Positions 8,084 to 16,896 of a stretch of 64,000 nucleotides of DNA are shown here, piece by piece. Numbering within the stretch: the first letter of the stretch is position 1; every line of letters starts with the position of its first letter. The position numbers and the translations under genes are program-made. Source of the DNA: DAOUKH01 sp965207995 (GTDB lineage Bacteria > Chloroflexota > Dehalococcoidia > SHYB01). Where the stretch lies: assembly GCA_965207995.1 (NCBI GenBank), contig OZ242299.1:2542001-2606000 (forward strand), in the 5' to 3' direction. The notes beneath the pieces are model-generated. The model did no database searches, was not told where the DNA came from, and worked only from the letters and a program-made list of their open reading frames with translations.

Positions 8084-9313
8084 ATGGGTGAATTCACCGA
8101 CAAGACGTGCATCGTCGGCGTGGGGGAGACGCCCCACATGCGGCCGTCGAACCGCACCACGCTTTCCATGGCCATCGAGGCCGTCAAGAACGCCTGCGCC
8201 GACGCCGGCATCCGGCCCCAGGACGTGGATGGGATCACGAGCTACAACGCCGCCGACTCCACGTCGGGCATGCACATCGCCTCCGCCCTAGGGATGCGCC
8301 TCAACTACCAGGTCGACATCATGGGCGGCGGTTCGAGCACCGAGGCGCTGATCGCCCACGCGGTCGGCCTCGTCGTCGGCGGCTATTGCAACACGATGGT
8401 CGTCTTCCGCTCGATGAACGGCCGGTCGGGCCGCCGCATGGGCGGTCAGGCTCCGGGCGGCCCCATGCCGCCGACCCCGATCACCGCGCCCAACAGCTTC
8501 GAACCGCTCTACGGCTTCACGACGCCGGCCCAGAAGTTCGGTATCAGCTGCATGCGCTACATGCGCGACTACGGTCTGAAGAGCGAGCAGCTGGGCATGA
8601 TCTCGGTCGCACACCGAAAGCACGCGCTGCTTAATCCCAAGTCGATCATGACGGCCCCGATCACCATCGAGGACTACATGAACTCCCGGTGGGTGTCGAA
8701 GCCCTTCCACCTCTTGGACTGCTGCCTGGAGACGGACGTCGCGGCGGCCCTCATCATCACCAAGGCCGAACGCTCCTGGGACTTGAAGCAGCCGCCGGTC
8801 TTCATCATGGGCGGCACGGCGCGCACGATGGCGGACAACCCGGCGTGGAACTACAGCCGCGACGTGATCCACGAGGTCGCCAGCTTCTACGGGCGCGACC
8901 GTCTCTTCGGGATGTCGGGGGTCACGCAGAACGACATCGACATCACGTCGTCGTACGACGCCTTCACCTTCACCACGCTGATCCAGCTCGAGGCCTACGG
9001 CTTCGTCCCGCGCGGCGAGGCCGGGCCTTACGTCGCCGAGGGCAACCTGGAGATCGACCACCCGGGCGGGCGACCGAACAACCTCTCTGGCGGTCACCTC
9101 TCCGAGGGCTACACGCACGGGATCAGCATGGTGATCGAGAACGTGCGCCAGCTCCGCCATCGGGCCGACGACTCCTGCCCGCGCTGGAATGAGGGGATCC
9201 ACACCTACGACCGCAGCAATGGATGCCGCCAGGTCAAGAAGGCCGAGATCGCGGCGTGCCTGGGCTGGGGCATGGAGACCATGTCCAGCTCCTGCATCCT
9301 GAGGAAAGGGTAG
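8084..9313 (+). CDS. thiolase-like lipid-transfer/aldolase family protein
   Basis: 409 residues; AGGAGGT 8 nt before the ATG fixes the start. The fold is that of thiolases/SCP2-type lipid-transfer proteins (GVGETPHM at the start, RHKHALLNPKS-like centre, SGGHLSEGYTHG near the end). The nucleophilic Cys expected in thiolases is absent: the equivalent turn is MGGGSSTEALI. Loss of this Cys together with a downstream DUF35 partner is the arrangement of Ltp-type retro-aldolases of sterol side-chain degradation, so a carbon-carbon lyase role on an acyl-CoA is a fair inference. Tyr residues in TSSYDAFTF and EGYTHG could serve in catalysis. Operon with the gene at 9320, gap 6 nt. Confidence 0.85.
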   Translation: MGEFTDKTCIVGVGETPHMRPSNRTTLSMAIEAVKNACADAGIRPQDVDGITSYNAADSTSGMHIASALGMRLNYQVDIMGGGSSTEALIAHAVGLVVGGYCNTMVVFRSMNGRSGRRMGGQAPGGPMPPTPITAPNSFEPLYGFTTPAQKFGISCMRYMRDYGLKSEQLGMISVAHRKHALLNPKSIMTAPITIEDYMNSRWVSKPFHLLDCCLETDVAAALIITKAERSWDLKQPPVFIMGGTARTMADNPAWNYSRDVIHEVASFYGRDRLFGMSGVTQNDIDITSSYDAFTFTTLIQLEAYGFVPRGEAGPYVAEGNLEIDHPGGRPNNLSGGHLSEGYTHGISMVIENVRQLRHRADDSCPRWNEGIHTYDRSNGCRQVKKAEIAACLGWGMETMSSSCILRKG

Positions 9314-9319
9314 TCCGCC

Positions 9320-9814
9320 ATGACCATGGAACCCGGCTCCACGCCCCGACAACCCGATTACAGCCGCATCCAAATCATGCCCGACCAGGACACCGCGGCG
9401 TGGTGGGAGCACACGAAAGAGAAGAAGTTCATGCTCGCCTACTGCTCGCCGTGCGACCGGAAGTGGTTCCCGCCCTTCCCGGCCTGCAGCGAGTGCGGCA
9501 CGATGGAGGTCGAGTACACCGAGATCGAGGGCAAGGGCGAGATCTACACCTACAACGTCGTCGTCCAGCCCATCCTGGGGCACATGGTGCCCGCGGTCCC
9601 GTACTGCGTCGCCATCGTCGAGCTTCCCGACGGGACGAACCCGGACGGATCGAAGACGCGGATCCCGGCATTGATGCGCGACCCCGAAGAGGACATCGCC
9701 ATCGGCCTGCCCGTCGAGCTCGACTGGGACGAGCACCCGTCGCAGGACTACAACATCCCCCGCTGGAAGCTCAGCGCGAAGACGGCTCCCGACACCTGGA
9801 AGTTCCCGCTGTAG
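9320..9814 (+). CDS. DUF35 Zn-ribbon/OB-fold acyl-CoA partner protein
   Basis: 164 residues. A rubredoxin-like zinc ribbon (CSPCDRKW ... CSECG, residues about 42-60) is followed by an OB-fold with the family signature GKGEIYTYNVV and PYCVAIVEL. These proteins are obligate partners of thiolase-like or MaoC-like enzymes and help bind the CoA thioester. Coupling to the thiolase-like gene 6 nt upstream supports a heteromeric complex. Confidence 0.87.
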   Translation: MTMEPGSTPRQPDYSRIQIMPDQDTAAWWEHTKEKKFMLAYCSPCDRKWFPPFPACSECGTMEVEYTEIEGKGEIYTYNVVVQPILGHMVPAVPYCVAIVELPDGTNPDGSKTRIPALMRDPEEDIAIGLPVELDWDEHPSQDYNIPRWKLSAKTAPDTWKFPL

Positions 9815-9856
9815 GGGGGCCCTCCGCCTCCCCACCGACGCGCCTAACGGCGCGTG

Positions 9857-9889
9857 CCCTCTCTCAAATCTCCCCCAGAGAGGGAGAGG
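9857..9889. repeat. intergenic hairpin repeat, family A
   Basis: Copy of the CCCTCTCTCAAATCTCCCCC hairpin unit with one mismatch in the stem, between the DUF35 gene and mutS. Confidence 0.8.
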
Positions 9890-9940
9890 CTTAAGGCCTG
9901 GCTGCGCCGCGCGGCCCTGTCGGAGGGCGGGGGCGTGGGC

Positions 9941-9946
9941 TACAAT
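9941..9946 (+). promoter_or_regulatory. -10 box upstream of mutS
   Basis: TACAAT ends 9 nt before the mutS ATG at 9956, leaving at most a very short leader. Confidence 0.5.
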
Positions 9947-9955
9947 GCGCCCGTC

Positions 9956-12553
9956 ATGTCCGACACGCCGCTGCGGCGCCAGTATCTCGACATAAAACGG
10001 CGTTTCCCCGACGTCATCCTGCTCTTCCGCCTCGGGGACTTCTACGAGACCTTCGACGACGATGCCCGCGCCGCCTCGGCGGCCTTGGGCATCACCCTGA
10101 CCTCGCGGGAGATGGGCAAGGGGAAGCGCTATCCCATGGCGGGGATTCCCCACCACGCCCTCGACAACTACCTGGGGCGTCTGATCGACGCCGGCCACAA
10201 GGTCGCCATCTGCGAGCAGACCTCCGAACCCGGCGATGGCCTGGTCGAGCGGGACGTGGTGCGGGTGGTGACGCCGGGAACGCTCGTCGAGGAGAACCTG
10301 CTCGACGGCAAGCGCAACAACTTTCTCGCGGCCGCGGTGGTCGAGGCGTACTCGGTCGGCCTGGCCCACCTAGACGTCAGTACCGGCGAATTCGCCGCCG
10401 CTCAGCTTCCCACCGACAGTCTTGACCTCGAAATCGGGCGGCTCGCCCCTGCCGAGCTGCTCGTCCGCACCGGCGACCAGGTTTCCGTCCCGTCACCGAT
10501 CAACACTACTGAGTCGCCCGACCGCGACTTCGACTTCGATGACGCCGAGGACCGACTAAAGCGGCGCTTCGGCGTAGCCACGCTGGAGGCGTTCGGCTGC
10601 GCGGACAAGCCGCTGGCGGTCGCCGCGGCGGGCGCTGTGCTCGCCTACCTGGAGCGCACGCAGCCTTCGTCCGTTGCGAGCGTGGTCTCGCTCTCCACGT
10701 ACTCCACCGAACGCTACATGGCGCTCGACCCGCAGACGCGGCGGAATCTGGAGATCAGCCAGGCGGGACGCTGGGGCGGCGAGGGGCAATCGCTGCTGAA
10801 CACGATCGACGAGACGCGGACGTCGATGGGGGGTCGCATGCTGCGCCGCTGGGTGGGCCAGCCCCTGCTCGACCGCGAGCCGCTCGACGCCCGCCTCGAC
10901 GTCGTGGCCTGGTTCCACGACCGTCCCCTGGCGCGGGAGCGGACGGCGGACTTGCTGAAGTCGATGCCGGACTTGGAGAGACTCGCGGGCCGGGTCGCCG
11001 CCGGACGGGCCGCGCCGCGCGACCTGGCGGCGCTGCGCCGCGGGCTGGAGGCGGTGCCCGACCTCGCCGCATTGCTGGCGCCGCCTGAAGGCGACGAGGG
11101 CGGCGGCGGCATCGACGATCTGCTGGCGCGACTCGACCCCTGCGCCGACGTGGCCGAGGGCATCGCCGAGGCCGTCGTCGACGATCCTCCGGCGGCGCTG
11201 AGCGACGGCGGCGTGTTGCGGTCGGGCCTCGATGAGGAGCTCGACCGGCTGCGCGAGGTCTCGACCGGGGCGCGGACGCATCTGGCGGCGCTGGAGAGCA
11301 AGGAGCGCGAGCGTACCGGCGTGAAGTCGCTCAAGGTCGGCTACAACCGCGTCTTCGGCTACTACATCGAAATGAGCCGGGCGAACCAGGCACAGGTGCC
11401 CGACGACTACGTCCGGCGGCAAACGCTGGCAGGGGCCGAGCGGTACGTGACGCCCGAACTCAAAGAGTATGAATCGACCATCCTCGACGCGCAGGACCGG
11501 ATTCAGGGCGTCGAGGCGGCGCTTTTCAAGGGTCTGTGCGAGCGGATCGCGGCCCGCTGCGACGCCGTACTCGCCACTGCCGCCGCGCTAGGGGAGGCCG
11601 ACGTCTACTCCGGCTTCGCGGCTGCGGCGGCGCGCTATGGCTACGTCCGCCCGACGCTCACCGACGGCGACGAGCTGGACATCGTGGACGGGCGGCACCC
11701 TGTGGTGGAACGCGTTCTGCCGCAGGGTGGGTTCGTGCCCAACGACACGAAGCTGTCGCGGGCGGGGGCGCGGGTGGTCGTGCTCACCGGCCCCAACATG
11801 TCGGGGAAGTCGACCTACCTGCGCCAGGTGGCGCTCATCGTCCTGCTGGCGCAGATCGGCTGCTTCGTGCCCGCCGACGCGGCGCGCATCGGCATCGTCG
11901 ACCGCATCTTCACCCGCGTGGGGCTGCAGGACGACCTGGCGGCGGGGCAGTCGACGTTCATGGTCGAGATGGTGGAGACGGCGCAGATCCTGCGCAACGC
12001 GACCGAGCGGTCGCTGATCATCCTCGACGAGATCGGACGGGGGACGAGCACCTACGACGGGCTCTCCATCGCCCGCGCCGTCGCCGAGTACATCCACAAC
12101 CACCCCGCGCTGGGCGCCAAGACGCTGTTCGCCACCCACTACCACGAGCTGACCGACCTGGCGGGGACGCTGCCCGGCATCAAGAATTTTCATGTCGCCG
12201 TGGCCGAGAAGGACGGCGACGTGGCCTTCCTGCACAAGATCGTGCCCGGCGCGGCGGACAAGAGCTACGGCGTCCACGTGGCCACGCTGGCGGGGATGCC
12301 GCAGGCGGTGGTGTCCCGGGCGCGCGACGTCTTGCAGGGCTTGGAACGCGGAGGGAATGGGCAACGTCCGCGCCGCCGGCGAAGCGCTCCGGCGAACCCT
12401 GATCAGCCGGCGCTGCTGCCGCCCACCTCAGAGGTCTCCGAGCGGCTGCTCGACATCGACGTCGCCTCGCTGACGCCGCTGGAAGCCATCACCAAGCTCT
12501 TCGAACTGCAGGACACGGCGCGGCGCGAGTCGGAGAAGGGGCGCGATGGGTAG
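9956..12553 (+). CDS. mutS: DNA mismatch repair protein MutS
   Basis: 865 residues from ATG at 9956; the open frame begins at 9854, but the first 34 codons read through a repeat. Mismatch recognition: LFRLGDFYETF with the Phe-x-Glu pair at F29/E31. Then connector, lever and clamp regions, and the ABC-type ATPase with Walker A GPNMSGKST (G612 onward), a Q-loop/signature region (GLQDDLAAGQSTFMVEM), Walker B DEIGRGTST and H-loop FATHYHEL. This is true MutS1, not MutS2. The gene is followed by mutL after 9 nt and then mutY, forming a repair operon. Confidence 0.97.
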   Translation: MSDTPLRRQYLDIKRRFPDVILLFRLGDFYETFDDDARAASAALGITLTSREMGKGKRYPMAGIPHHALDNYLGRLIDAGHKVAICEQTSEPGDGLVERDVVRVVTPGTLVEENLLDGKRNNFLAAAVVEAYSVGLAHLDVSTGEFAAAQLPTDSLDLEIGRLAPAELLVRTGDQVSVPSPINTTESPDRDFDFDDAEDRLKRRFGVATLEAFGCADKPLAVAAAGAVLAYLERTQPSSVASVVSLSTYSTERYMALDPQTRRNLEISQAGRWGGEGQSLLNTIDETRTSMGGRMLRRWVGQPLLDREPLDARLDVVAWFHDRPLARERTADLLKSMPDLERLAGRVAAGRAAPRDLAALRRGLEAVPDLAALLAPPEGDEGGGGIDDLLARLDPCADVAEGIAEAVVDDPPAALSDGGVLRSGLDEELDRLREVSTGARTHLAALESKERERTGVKSLKVGYNRVFGYYIEMSRANQAQVPDDYVRRQTLAGAERYVTPELKEYESTILDAQDRIQGVEAALFKGLCERIAARCDAVLATAAALGEADVYSGFAAAAARYGYVRPTLTDGDELDIVDGRHPVVERVLPQGGFVPNDTKLSRAGARVVVLTGPNMSGKSTYLRQVALIVLLAQIGCFVPADAARIGIVDRIFTRVGLQDDLAAGQSTFMVEMVETAQILRNATERSLIILDEIGRGTSTYDGLSIARAVAEYIHNHPALGAKTLFATHYHELTDLAGTLPGIKNFHVAVAEKDGDVAFLHKIVPGAADKSYGVHVATLAGMPQAVVSRARDVLQGLERGGNGQRPRRRRSAPANPDQPALLPPTSEVSERLLDIDVASLTPLEAITKLFELQDTARRESEKGRDG

Positions 12554-12562
12554 GGGAGGGCT

Positions 12563-14296
12563 ATGAAGATCAGGCTGCTTCCTCCCGCGCTTGTCTCGCG
12601 GATCGCCGCCGGCGAGGTGATCGAGCGGCCCGCGTCGGTGGTGAAGGAGCTGATCGAGAACTCCCTCGACGCGGGGGCCACGCGCGTCGACGTGCAGGCC
12701 ACCGGGGGTGGGGTTTCACTTGTCCGCGTCTCCGACGACGGCGAGGGCATCGAAGCCGGCGACCTGGAGGCGGCCTTCACCCGGCACGCCACGAGCAAGA
12801 TCGAAGACGAGCCCGACCTGCACCGCATCGGCACGCTCGGCTTCCGCGGCGAGGCGCTGGCCTCGATGGCGGCGGTGGCCGACGTGACGCTGCTGTCGCG
12901 GACGGCGGAGTCGATGAGCGGCGCCGAGATCCGGGTGAAGGACGGCGAGATCATCGAGCAGGGGCCGCGGGCCGCCCCGCCGGGGACGACGATCTCGGTG
13001 CGCAACCTCTTCCGCGACGTACCCGCCCGCCTCAAGTTTCTCAAGTCGAACGCGGCGGAGGCGAACCGTATCGCGTCCGTGGTCGGCGCCTACGCGCTCG
13101 CCCGGCCGGGGACGGCGTTCAGCCTGACCGTGGACGGCAAGGAGAGCGTCCGGTCGCAGGGCAACGGCGACCGCCGCGCCGCGTTCGCCGCCGTCTACGG
13201 CGCAGGGACGGCGGCCCGGATGCTCGAGGTGGAGTGGCGGGGCGATTCCTCCGGGTTGGCGGTCGACGTGGTCGGCCTGACCTCGCCGCCGGAACTGAGC
13301 CGGGGCAACCGTACCTTCATCACGCTGCTGGTCAACGGGCGCCTCGTCCAGAGCCGGACGCTGGCGTTCGCGGTCATCGAGGCCTACCGCGGCTTCCTGG
13401 GATCGGGGCGCTATCCGGTGGCCGTGCTCGACGTGGCCGTCGACGTGGGGGAGACGGACGTGAACGTCCACCCCGCGAAGATGGAGATCAAGTTCCGCGA
13501 CGAGCGACCCATCTTCTCCGCCGTCCGCCACGCCGTAACCGAAGCGGTAGAGGCCGTGGCCGCGCCACGGCCGGCGGCGGTGATCGCCACCGCGTCACCC
13601 TCCCCCTTCGCCCCACTCGACGAGGCGGCGGCTTCGAGGCCCATGCCGGTGGCCGCGCCGATCTCGGGGCTGCGCGAGGCCGCGCCCCGCGCGGAAGCGG
13701 CGACCGGCCAGGGCGCGCTGCGCGTCCCGGTGCTGCGAGTGTTGGGGCAGCTCGGGGCGACGTTCATCATCAGCGAGGGCCCCGAGGGGCTGTACTTGAT
13801 CGACCAGCACACCGCCCACGAGCGGGTGCTCTTCGACCAGCTCCTCCGCGACCGCGACGGCGGCGAGGTGAAGTCGCAGGGCCTGCTCGAACCGTTGGTA
13901 GTAGAGATGTCGCCGGAGGAGCAGGGACTGGTGGCCGAGCACGGCGAGTTGCTGACCGGCTACGGCTTCCAAGCGGAGCCGTTCGGGGAGCAGGCGGTGC
14001 TGCTCCGGGCGGTGCCCGCCGGTCTCGCCGCCGTCGAGCCGGGACGGGCGCTGCACGACGTGCTCGACTATCTGGAGTCCGACGACCTGCGGGGCTACAG
14101 CTGGGAGGAACGGATCATGGCGTCGGTGGCCTGCCACTCGGCGGTGCGGGCGGGCCAGACGCTCTCCGAGCAAGAGATGCGGGAGATGGTGCGTCTGCTG
14201 GAGGCGGCGGACAACCCCCACGCCTGCCCCCACGGACGGCCCATCATCGTCCACATGAGCACGGCGCAGCTCGAGCGCGAGTTCGACCGCCGCTAG
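12563..14296 (+). CDS. mutL: DNA mismatch repair protein MutL
   Basis: 577 residues. The N-terminal GHKL ATPase is complete: AAGEVIERPASVVKELIENSLDAGA at the start, DDGEGI, and GFRGEALASM. A Pro/Ala-rich linker spans about 335-385, followed by the C-terminal dimer domain with DQHTAHERVLF and HACPHGRP, the motifs of the nicking endonuclease found in organisms without MutH. The final Glu of the DQHAx2Ex4E motif is Asp here. SD GGGGAGGG lies just upstream of the ATG. Confidence 0.96.
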   Translation: MKIRLLPPALVSRIAAGEVIERPASVVKELIENSLDAGATRVDVQATGGGVSLVRVSDDGEGIEAGDLEAAFTRHATSKIEDEPDLHRIGTLGFRGEALASMAAVADVTLLSRTAESMSGAEIRVKDGEIIEQGPRAAPPGTTISVRNLFRDVPARLKFLKSNAAEANRIASVVGAYALARPGTAFSLTVDGKESVRSQGNGDRRAAFAAVYGAGTAARMLEVEWRGDSSGLAVDVVGLTSPPELSRGNRTFITLLVNGRLVQSRTLAFAVIEAYRGFLGSGRYPVAVLDVAVDVGETDVNVHPAKMEIKFRDERPIFSAVRHAVTEAVEAVAAPRPAAVIATASPSPFAPLDEAAASRPMPVAAPISGLREAAPRAEAATGQGALRVPVLRVLGQLGATFIISEGPEGLYLIDQHTAHERVLFDQLLRDRDGGEVKSQGLLEPLVVEMSPEEQGLVAEHGELLTGYGFQAEPFGEQAVLLRAVPAGLAAVEPGRALHDVLDYLESDDLRGYSWEERIMASVACHSAVRAGQTLSEQEMREMVRLLEAADNPHACPHGRPIIVHMSTAQLEREFDRR

Positions 14297-14318
14297 CGGC
14301 GGAGGGTTCTCAACCGAC

Positions 14319-15257
14319 GTGGGCAAGCGCACTCGCCGCACGGCTCGGAAGGCCGGCATGGCCGGGATGGTCGGGCGGGTGGGGCCCCACGCCTCCGCGC
14401 TGCTCGATTGGTACGACCGCAACGGGCGCAGCCTTCCCTGGCGCGGCATCCGCGACCCTTACGCCGTTCTCGTCTCCGAGGTCATGCTCCAGCAGACCCA
14501 GGTGGACCGCGTCATTCCCAAGTACCGCGAGTTCCTCGACCGCTTCCCCGACTTCGCGACACTTGCAGCCGCGCCTGCCGGCGACGTGATCCGGGCGTGG
14601 TCGCCGCTGGGCTACAACCGGCGCGCGGTGCGTCTGCACAACATCGCCCGAGCGGTGGGGGCTAAGGGCGGGTTGCCTCGCGACGTGGAGGGTCTGCGCC
14701 GTCTGGAGGGCATCGGCGAGTACACCGGGGCCGCGGTGGCCTGCTTCGCGTTCGACGAACAGGTCGCGGTCGTCGACACGAACGTGCGGCGCGTGCTGAC
14801 CCGGCTCGCCGGCGCGTCGAATCCGCCGCCTGCCACGCTTCGCCGCGCCGCCACCGACCTGCTGCCGGATGGGCAGGCCAACGCCTGGAACCAGGCGATG
14901 ATGGACCTCGGGGCGACGGTCTGCACCGCCGCCGCTCCCAGGTGCGGCGATTGTCCCTTCGCCGTTGTGTGCGCCTTCGCGCTGAAAGGCGGTGAAGATG
15001 CAGGGCAGACGGCGGGCCGCCCGCCAGCGCGGAAGAGCGAGGCTCCGTTCGCGGGGTCGCGCCGCTACTACCGGGGCCGCGTTGTCGATTGGCTCCGGGC
15101 GCTGCCGCCGGGTGAGTTCGCCGAACTCGCCGAACTTGGCGCGGCGATCAAGGACGGCTTCATGGAGCGCGATGCATCTTGGCTTACAGGCCTTCTCGGC
15201 GAGCTTGAACGGGATGGGCTGGTCAAAGTCTGGGACAGCCGCGTTTCGCTGCCGTAG
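14319..15257 (+). CDS. mutY: A/G-specific adenine glycosylase (MutY-type)
   Basis: 312 residues from GTG. HhH-GPD glycosylase with LPWRGIRDPYAVLVSEVMLQQTQV (the catalytic Glu in SEVM), helix-hairpin-helix LEGIGEYTGAAV and catalytic Asp in VVDTNVRRV. The [4Fe-4S] motif C-x6-C-x2-C-x5-C is intact. MutY removes A opposite 8-oxoG. The C-terminal Nudix-like 8-oxoG recognition domain of standard MutY is missing; about 80 residues of unrelated sequence follow the cluster. The position after mutS-mutL supports a repair role. Confidence 0.87.
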   Translation: MGKRTRRTARKAGMAGMVGRVGPHASALLDWYDRNGRSLPWRGIRDPYAVLVSEVMLQQTQVDRVIPKYREFLDRFPDFATLAAAPAGDVIRAWSPLGYNRRAVRLHNIARAVGAKGGLPRDVEGLRRLEGIGEYTGAAVACFAFDEQVAVVDTNVRRVLTRLAGASNPPPATLRRAATDLLPDGQANAWNQAMMDLGATVCTAAAPRCGDCPFAVVCAFALKGGEDAGQTAGRPPARKSEAPFAGSRRYYRGRVVDWLRALPPGEFAELAELGAAIKDGFMERDASWLTGLLGELERDGLVKVWDSRVSLP

Positions 15258-15314
15258 GGTGGGTGGAGCTAGGGAGCAGCGCCCTTCGGGCGCTCGCGCG
15301 CCTGACGGCGCGCG

Positions 15315-15392
15315 CCCTCTCTCAAATCTCCCCCAGAGGGGGAGAGGCTTAAGGCGCTTGCTCAGGTGGGGAGGGCGATTCATGAATCGCCC
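15315..15392. repeat. hairpin repeat A plus palindrome B
   Basis: 15315-15347 is a perfect family A hairpin; 15373-15392 is the palindrome GGGCGATTCATGAATCGCCC followed by CTAC. They fill the convergent gap between mutY and the SRPBCC gene. Confidence 0.85.
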
Positions 15393-15409
15393 CTACGGGA
15401 GAGGGGGCG

Positions 15410-15859
15410 CTACGCTTCGGCGTCGGCCTTGAGGCCGGCGAGCCATTCCTGGAGCATGCGGCGGACTGCCCAGGTGGGAGAGATGAGGGGCAGCGTCCAC
15501 TGCATCGGGCCTTCCTGCCGGATGCTGATGCCGGCGCGGACGCCGGTTCCCTCCTCGTCGAAGTGGACCGTGGTCTGGCGGGCGACGCCGCCCGCGTTCG
15601 ACACCCAGATCGCCGTCCGTGGTGGTTCGACCTCGGCGACGGCGGCTTCCATCGCGATCGGTGTCCACCAAGGCTTGACGACGAGACGGAGCCGGCCACC
15701 AACGCGCCAGGGGTCGCCGGAGGGCGCGGAGGTCTCGGTCCAGGAACCGCCCCAGTGAGCCCAGCGCTTGATGCGGGTGAAGGCCTGCCAGACGTCGTCC
15801 GGCGAGGCCTCGACGTGCGCCGACTCTTTGACCTCGTAGACGGCGGCGACGACGTGCAT
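15410..15859 (-). CDS. SRPBCC (START-like) family protein
   Basis: 149 residues. The pattern EVKESAHVEASPDDVWQAFTRIKRWAHW is the first strand and helix of polyketide-cyclase/START-like ligand-binding proteins, followed by alternating strands with conserved Trp (KPWWTP, IWVSNAGG) and a long C-terminal helix. The ligand is unknown. The gene starts 3 nt after the stop of the SDR at 15862, so the two are likely one transcript. Confidence 0.75.
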   Translation of the reverse strand: MHVVAAVYEVKESAHVEASPDDVWQAFTRIKRWAHWGGSWTETSAPSGDPWRVGGRLRLVVKPWWTPIAMEAAVAEVEPPRTAIWVSNAGGVARQTTVHFDEEGTGVRAGISIRQEGPMQWTLPLISPTWAVRRMLQEWLAGLKADAEA

Positions 15860-15861
15860 CG

Positions 15862-16632
15862 TCAGCCGTTCATGATCACGCCGGCGTCCACCACGAGGGT
15901 CTGGCCGGTCATGAGGGCGCTGTCGTCGGAGGCGAGGAAGACGGCGGTGCCGGTGAGGTCGGGGGGCTCGAGGGAACGTCTCATCGCCGATGCGCCCTTC
16001 AGGGCGTCGACGAAGGGGTCGGGCACGACCTTCTTGGTGGCCTCCGACATGGTGACGCCGGGAGCGATGGCGTTGACGCGAATGTTGTGGCCGCCGCCCT
16101 GCTTCGCCATCGACTTGGTGAGGAAGACCACGCCCGACTTGGAGAGGCCGTACGCGTTGGCGGAGAAGTTGTCGCCGGGCCGCGCGCCGGGGAGCGAGTA
16201 GGCGGCGATCGAGGCGATGTTGATGATCGATCCGCCGCCCTGCTCCTTCATGTAGGGGAAGACGGCGCGGCTGGCGATCAGGATGCCGATCACGTTGACG
16301 TCGAGCACCTTGCGCAGGTAGTCGACGGTCTCGTTGCCCAAGTCGAGGTTGTAGTAGATGGCCGCGTTGTTGACGAGGGCGTCGATGCGCCCGAAGCGCT
16401 CGTGGGCCTGCCGGGCCATGGCCTCGGCGCTCGCCTCATCGGCGACGTCGGCCTCGATGGCGAGGGCCTGGCCGCCGAGCTCGGCGATTTCGGCTTCGAC
16501 GCCCTTGGCCTGATCGGCCCGAAGGTCGGCGACCACGACGCTCGCTCCCTCGCGGGCGAAGCGCAGACAGTACTCGCGGCCGATGCCTTGAGCGCCGCCG
16601 GTGACGATGGCTACACGGTCTTTGAGGCGCAT
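15862..16632 (-). CDS. short-chain dehydrogenase/reductase (SDR)
   Basis: 256 residues from ATG at 16632, with GGAGGT 5 nt upstream; the open frame extends to 16701, but without support. Cofactor motif TGGAQGIG, NAA motif (NNAAIYY), catalytic Ser (IASIAAYS) and YGLSKSG. Classical NAD(P)-dependent oxidoreductase. The substrate cannot be told; it is linked to an SRPBCC protein downstream. Confidence 0.88.
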   Translation of the reverse strand: MRLKDRVAIVTGGAQGIGREYCLRFAREGASVVVADLRADQAKGVEAEIAELGGQALAIEADVADEASAEAMARQAHERFGRIDALVNNAAIYYNLDLGNETVDYLRKVLDVNVIGILIASRAVFPYMKEQGGGSIINIASIAAYSLPGARPGDNFSANAYGLSKSGVVFLTKSMAKQGGGHNIRVNAIAPGVTMSEATKKVVPDPFVDALKGASAMRRSLEPPDLTGTAVFLASDDSALMTGQTLVVDAGVIMNG

Positions 16633-16896
16633 GGGGAACCTCCAGCGCGGCGGCCTCTCGCGGTGGAAGCGGCCGGTTTCGAAGCGGGGGTAGGATGCCA
16701 CACGCGCTGCAAGGGTTCAACGACGGAAATGCTCCGGCGGTTTCGGTTGCGGAATCCGTCACGGAAGCCGCTGCATCCCCGCGGTTGGGCCCGCGGGGTG
16801 CCCATGAGGCGGCGGTATCGAATTGGGCAGGGGCCCCTTGGGATGCGAGCGTGGTTGCGTCGTGCGCTAGGATGGCTGCCTTCGGGGAGGCCCCGC

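Noticed and set aside
8288..10369. 693-residue minus-strand frame opposite the thiolase, DUF35 and mutS genes
   Set aside because: Composition is Arg/Val/Gly/His-rich shadow sequence and it spans three well-supported plus-strand genes.
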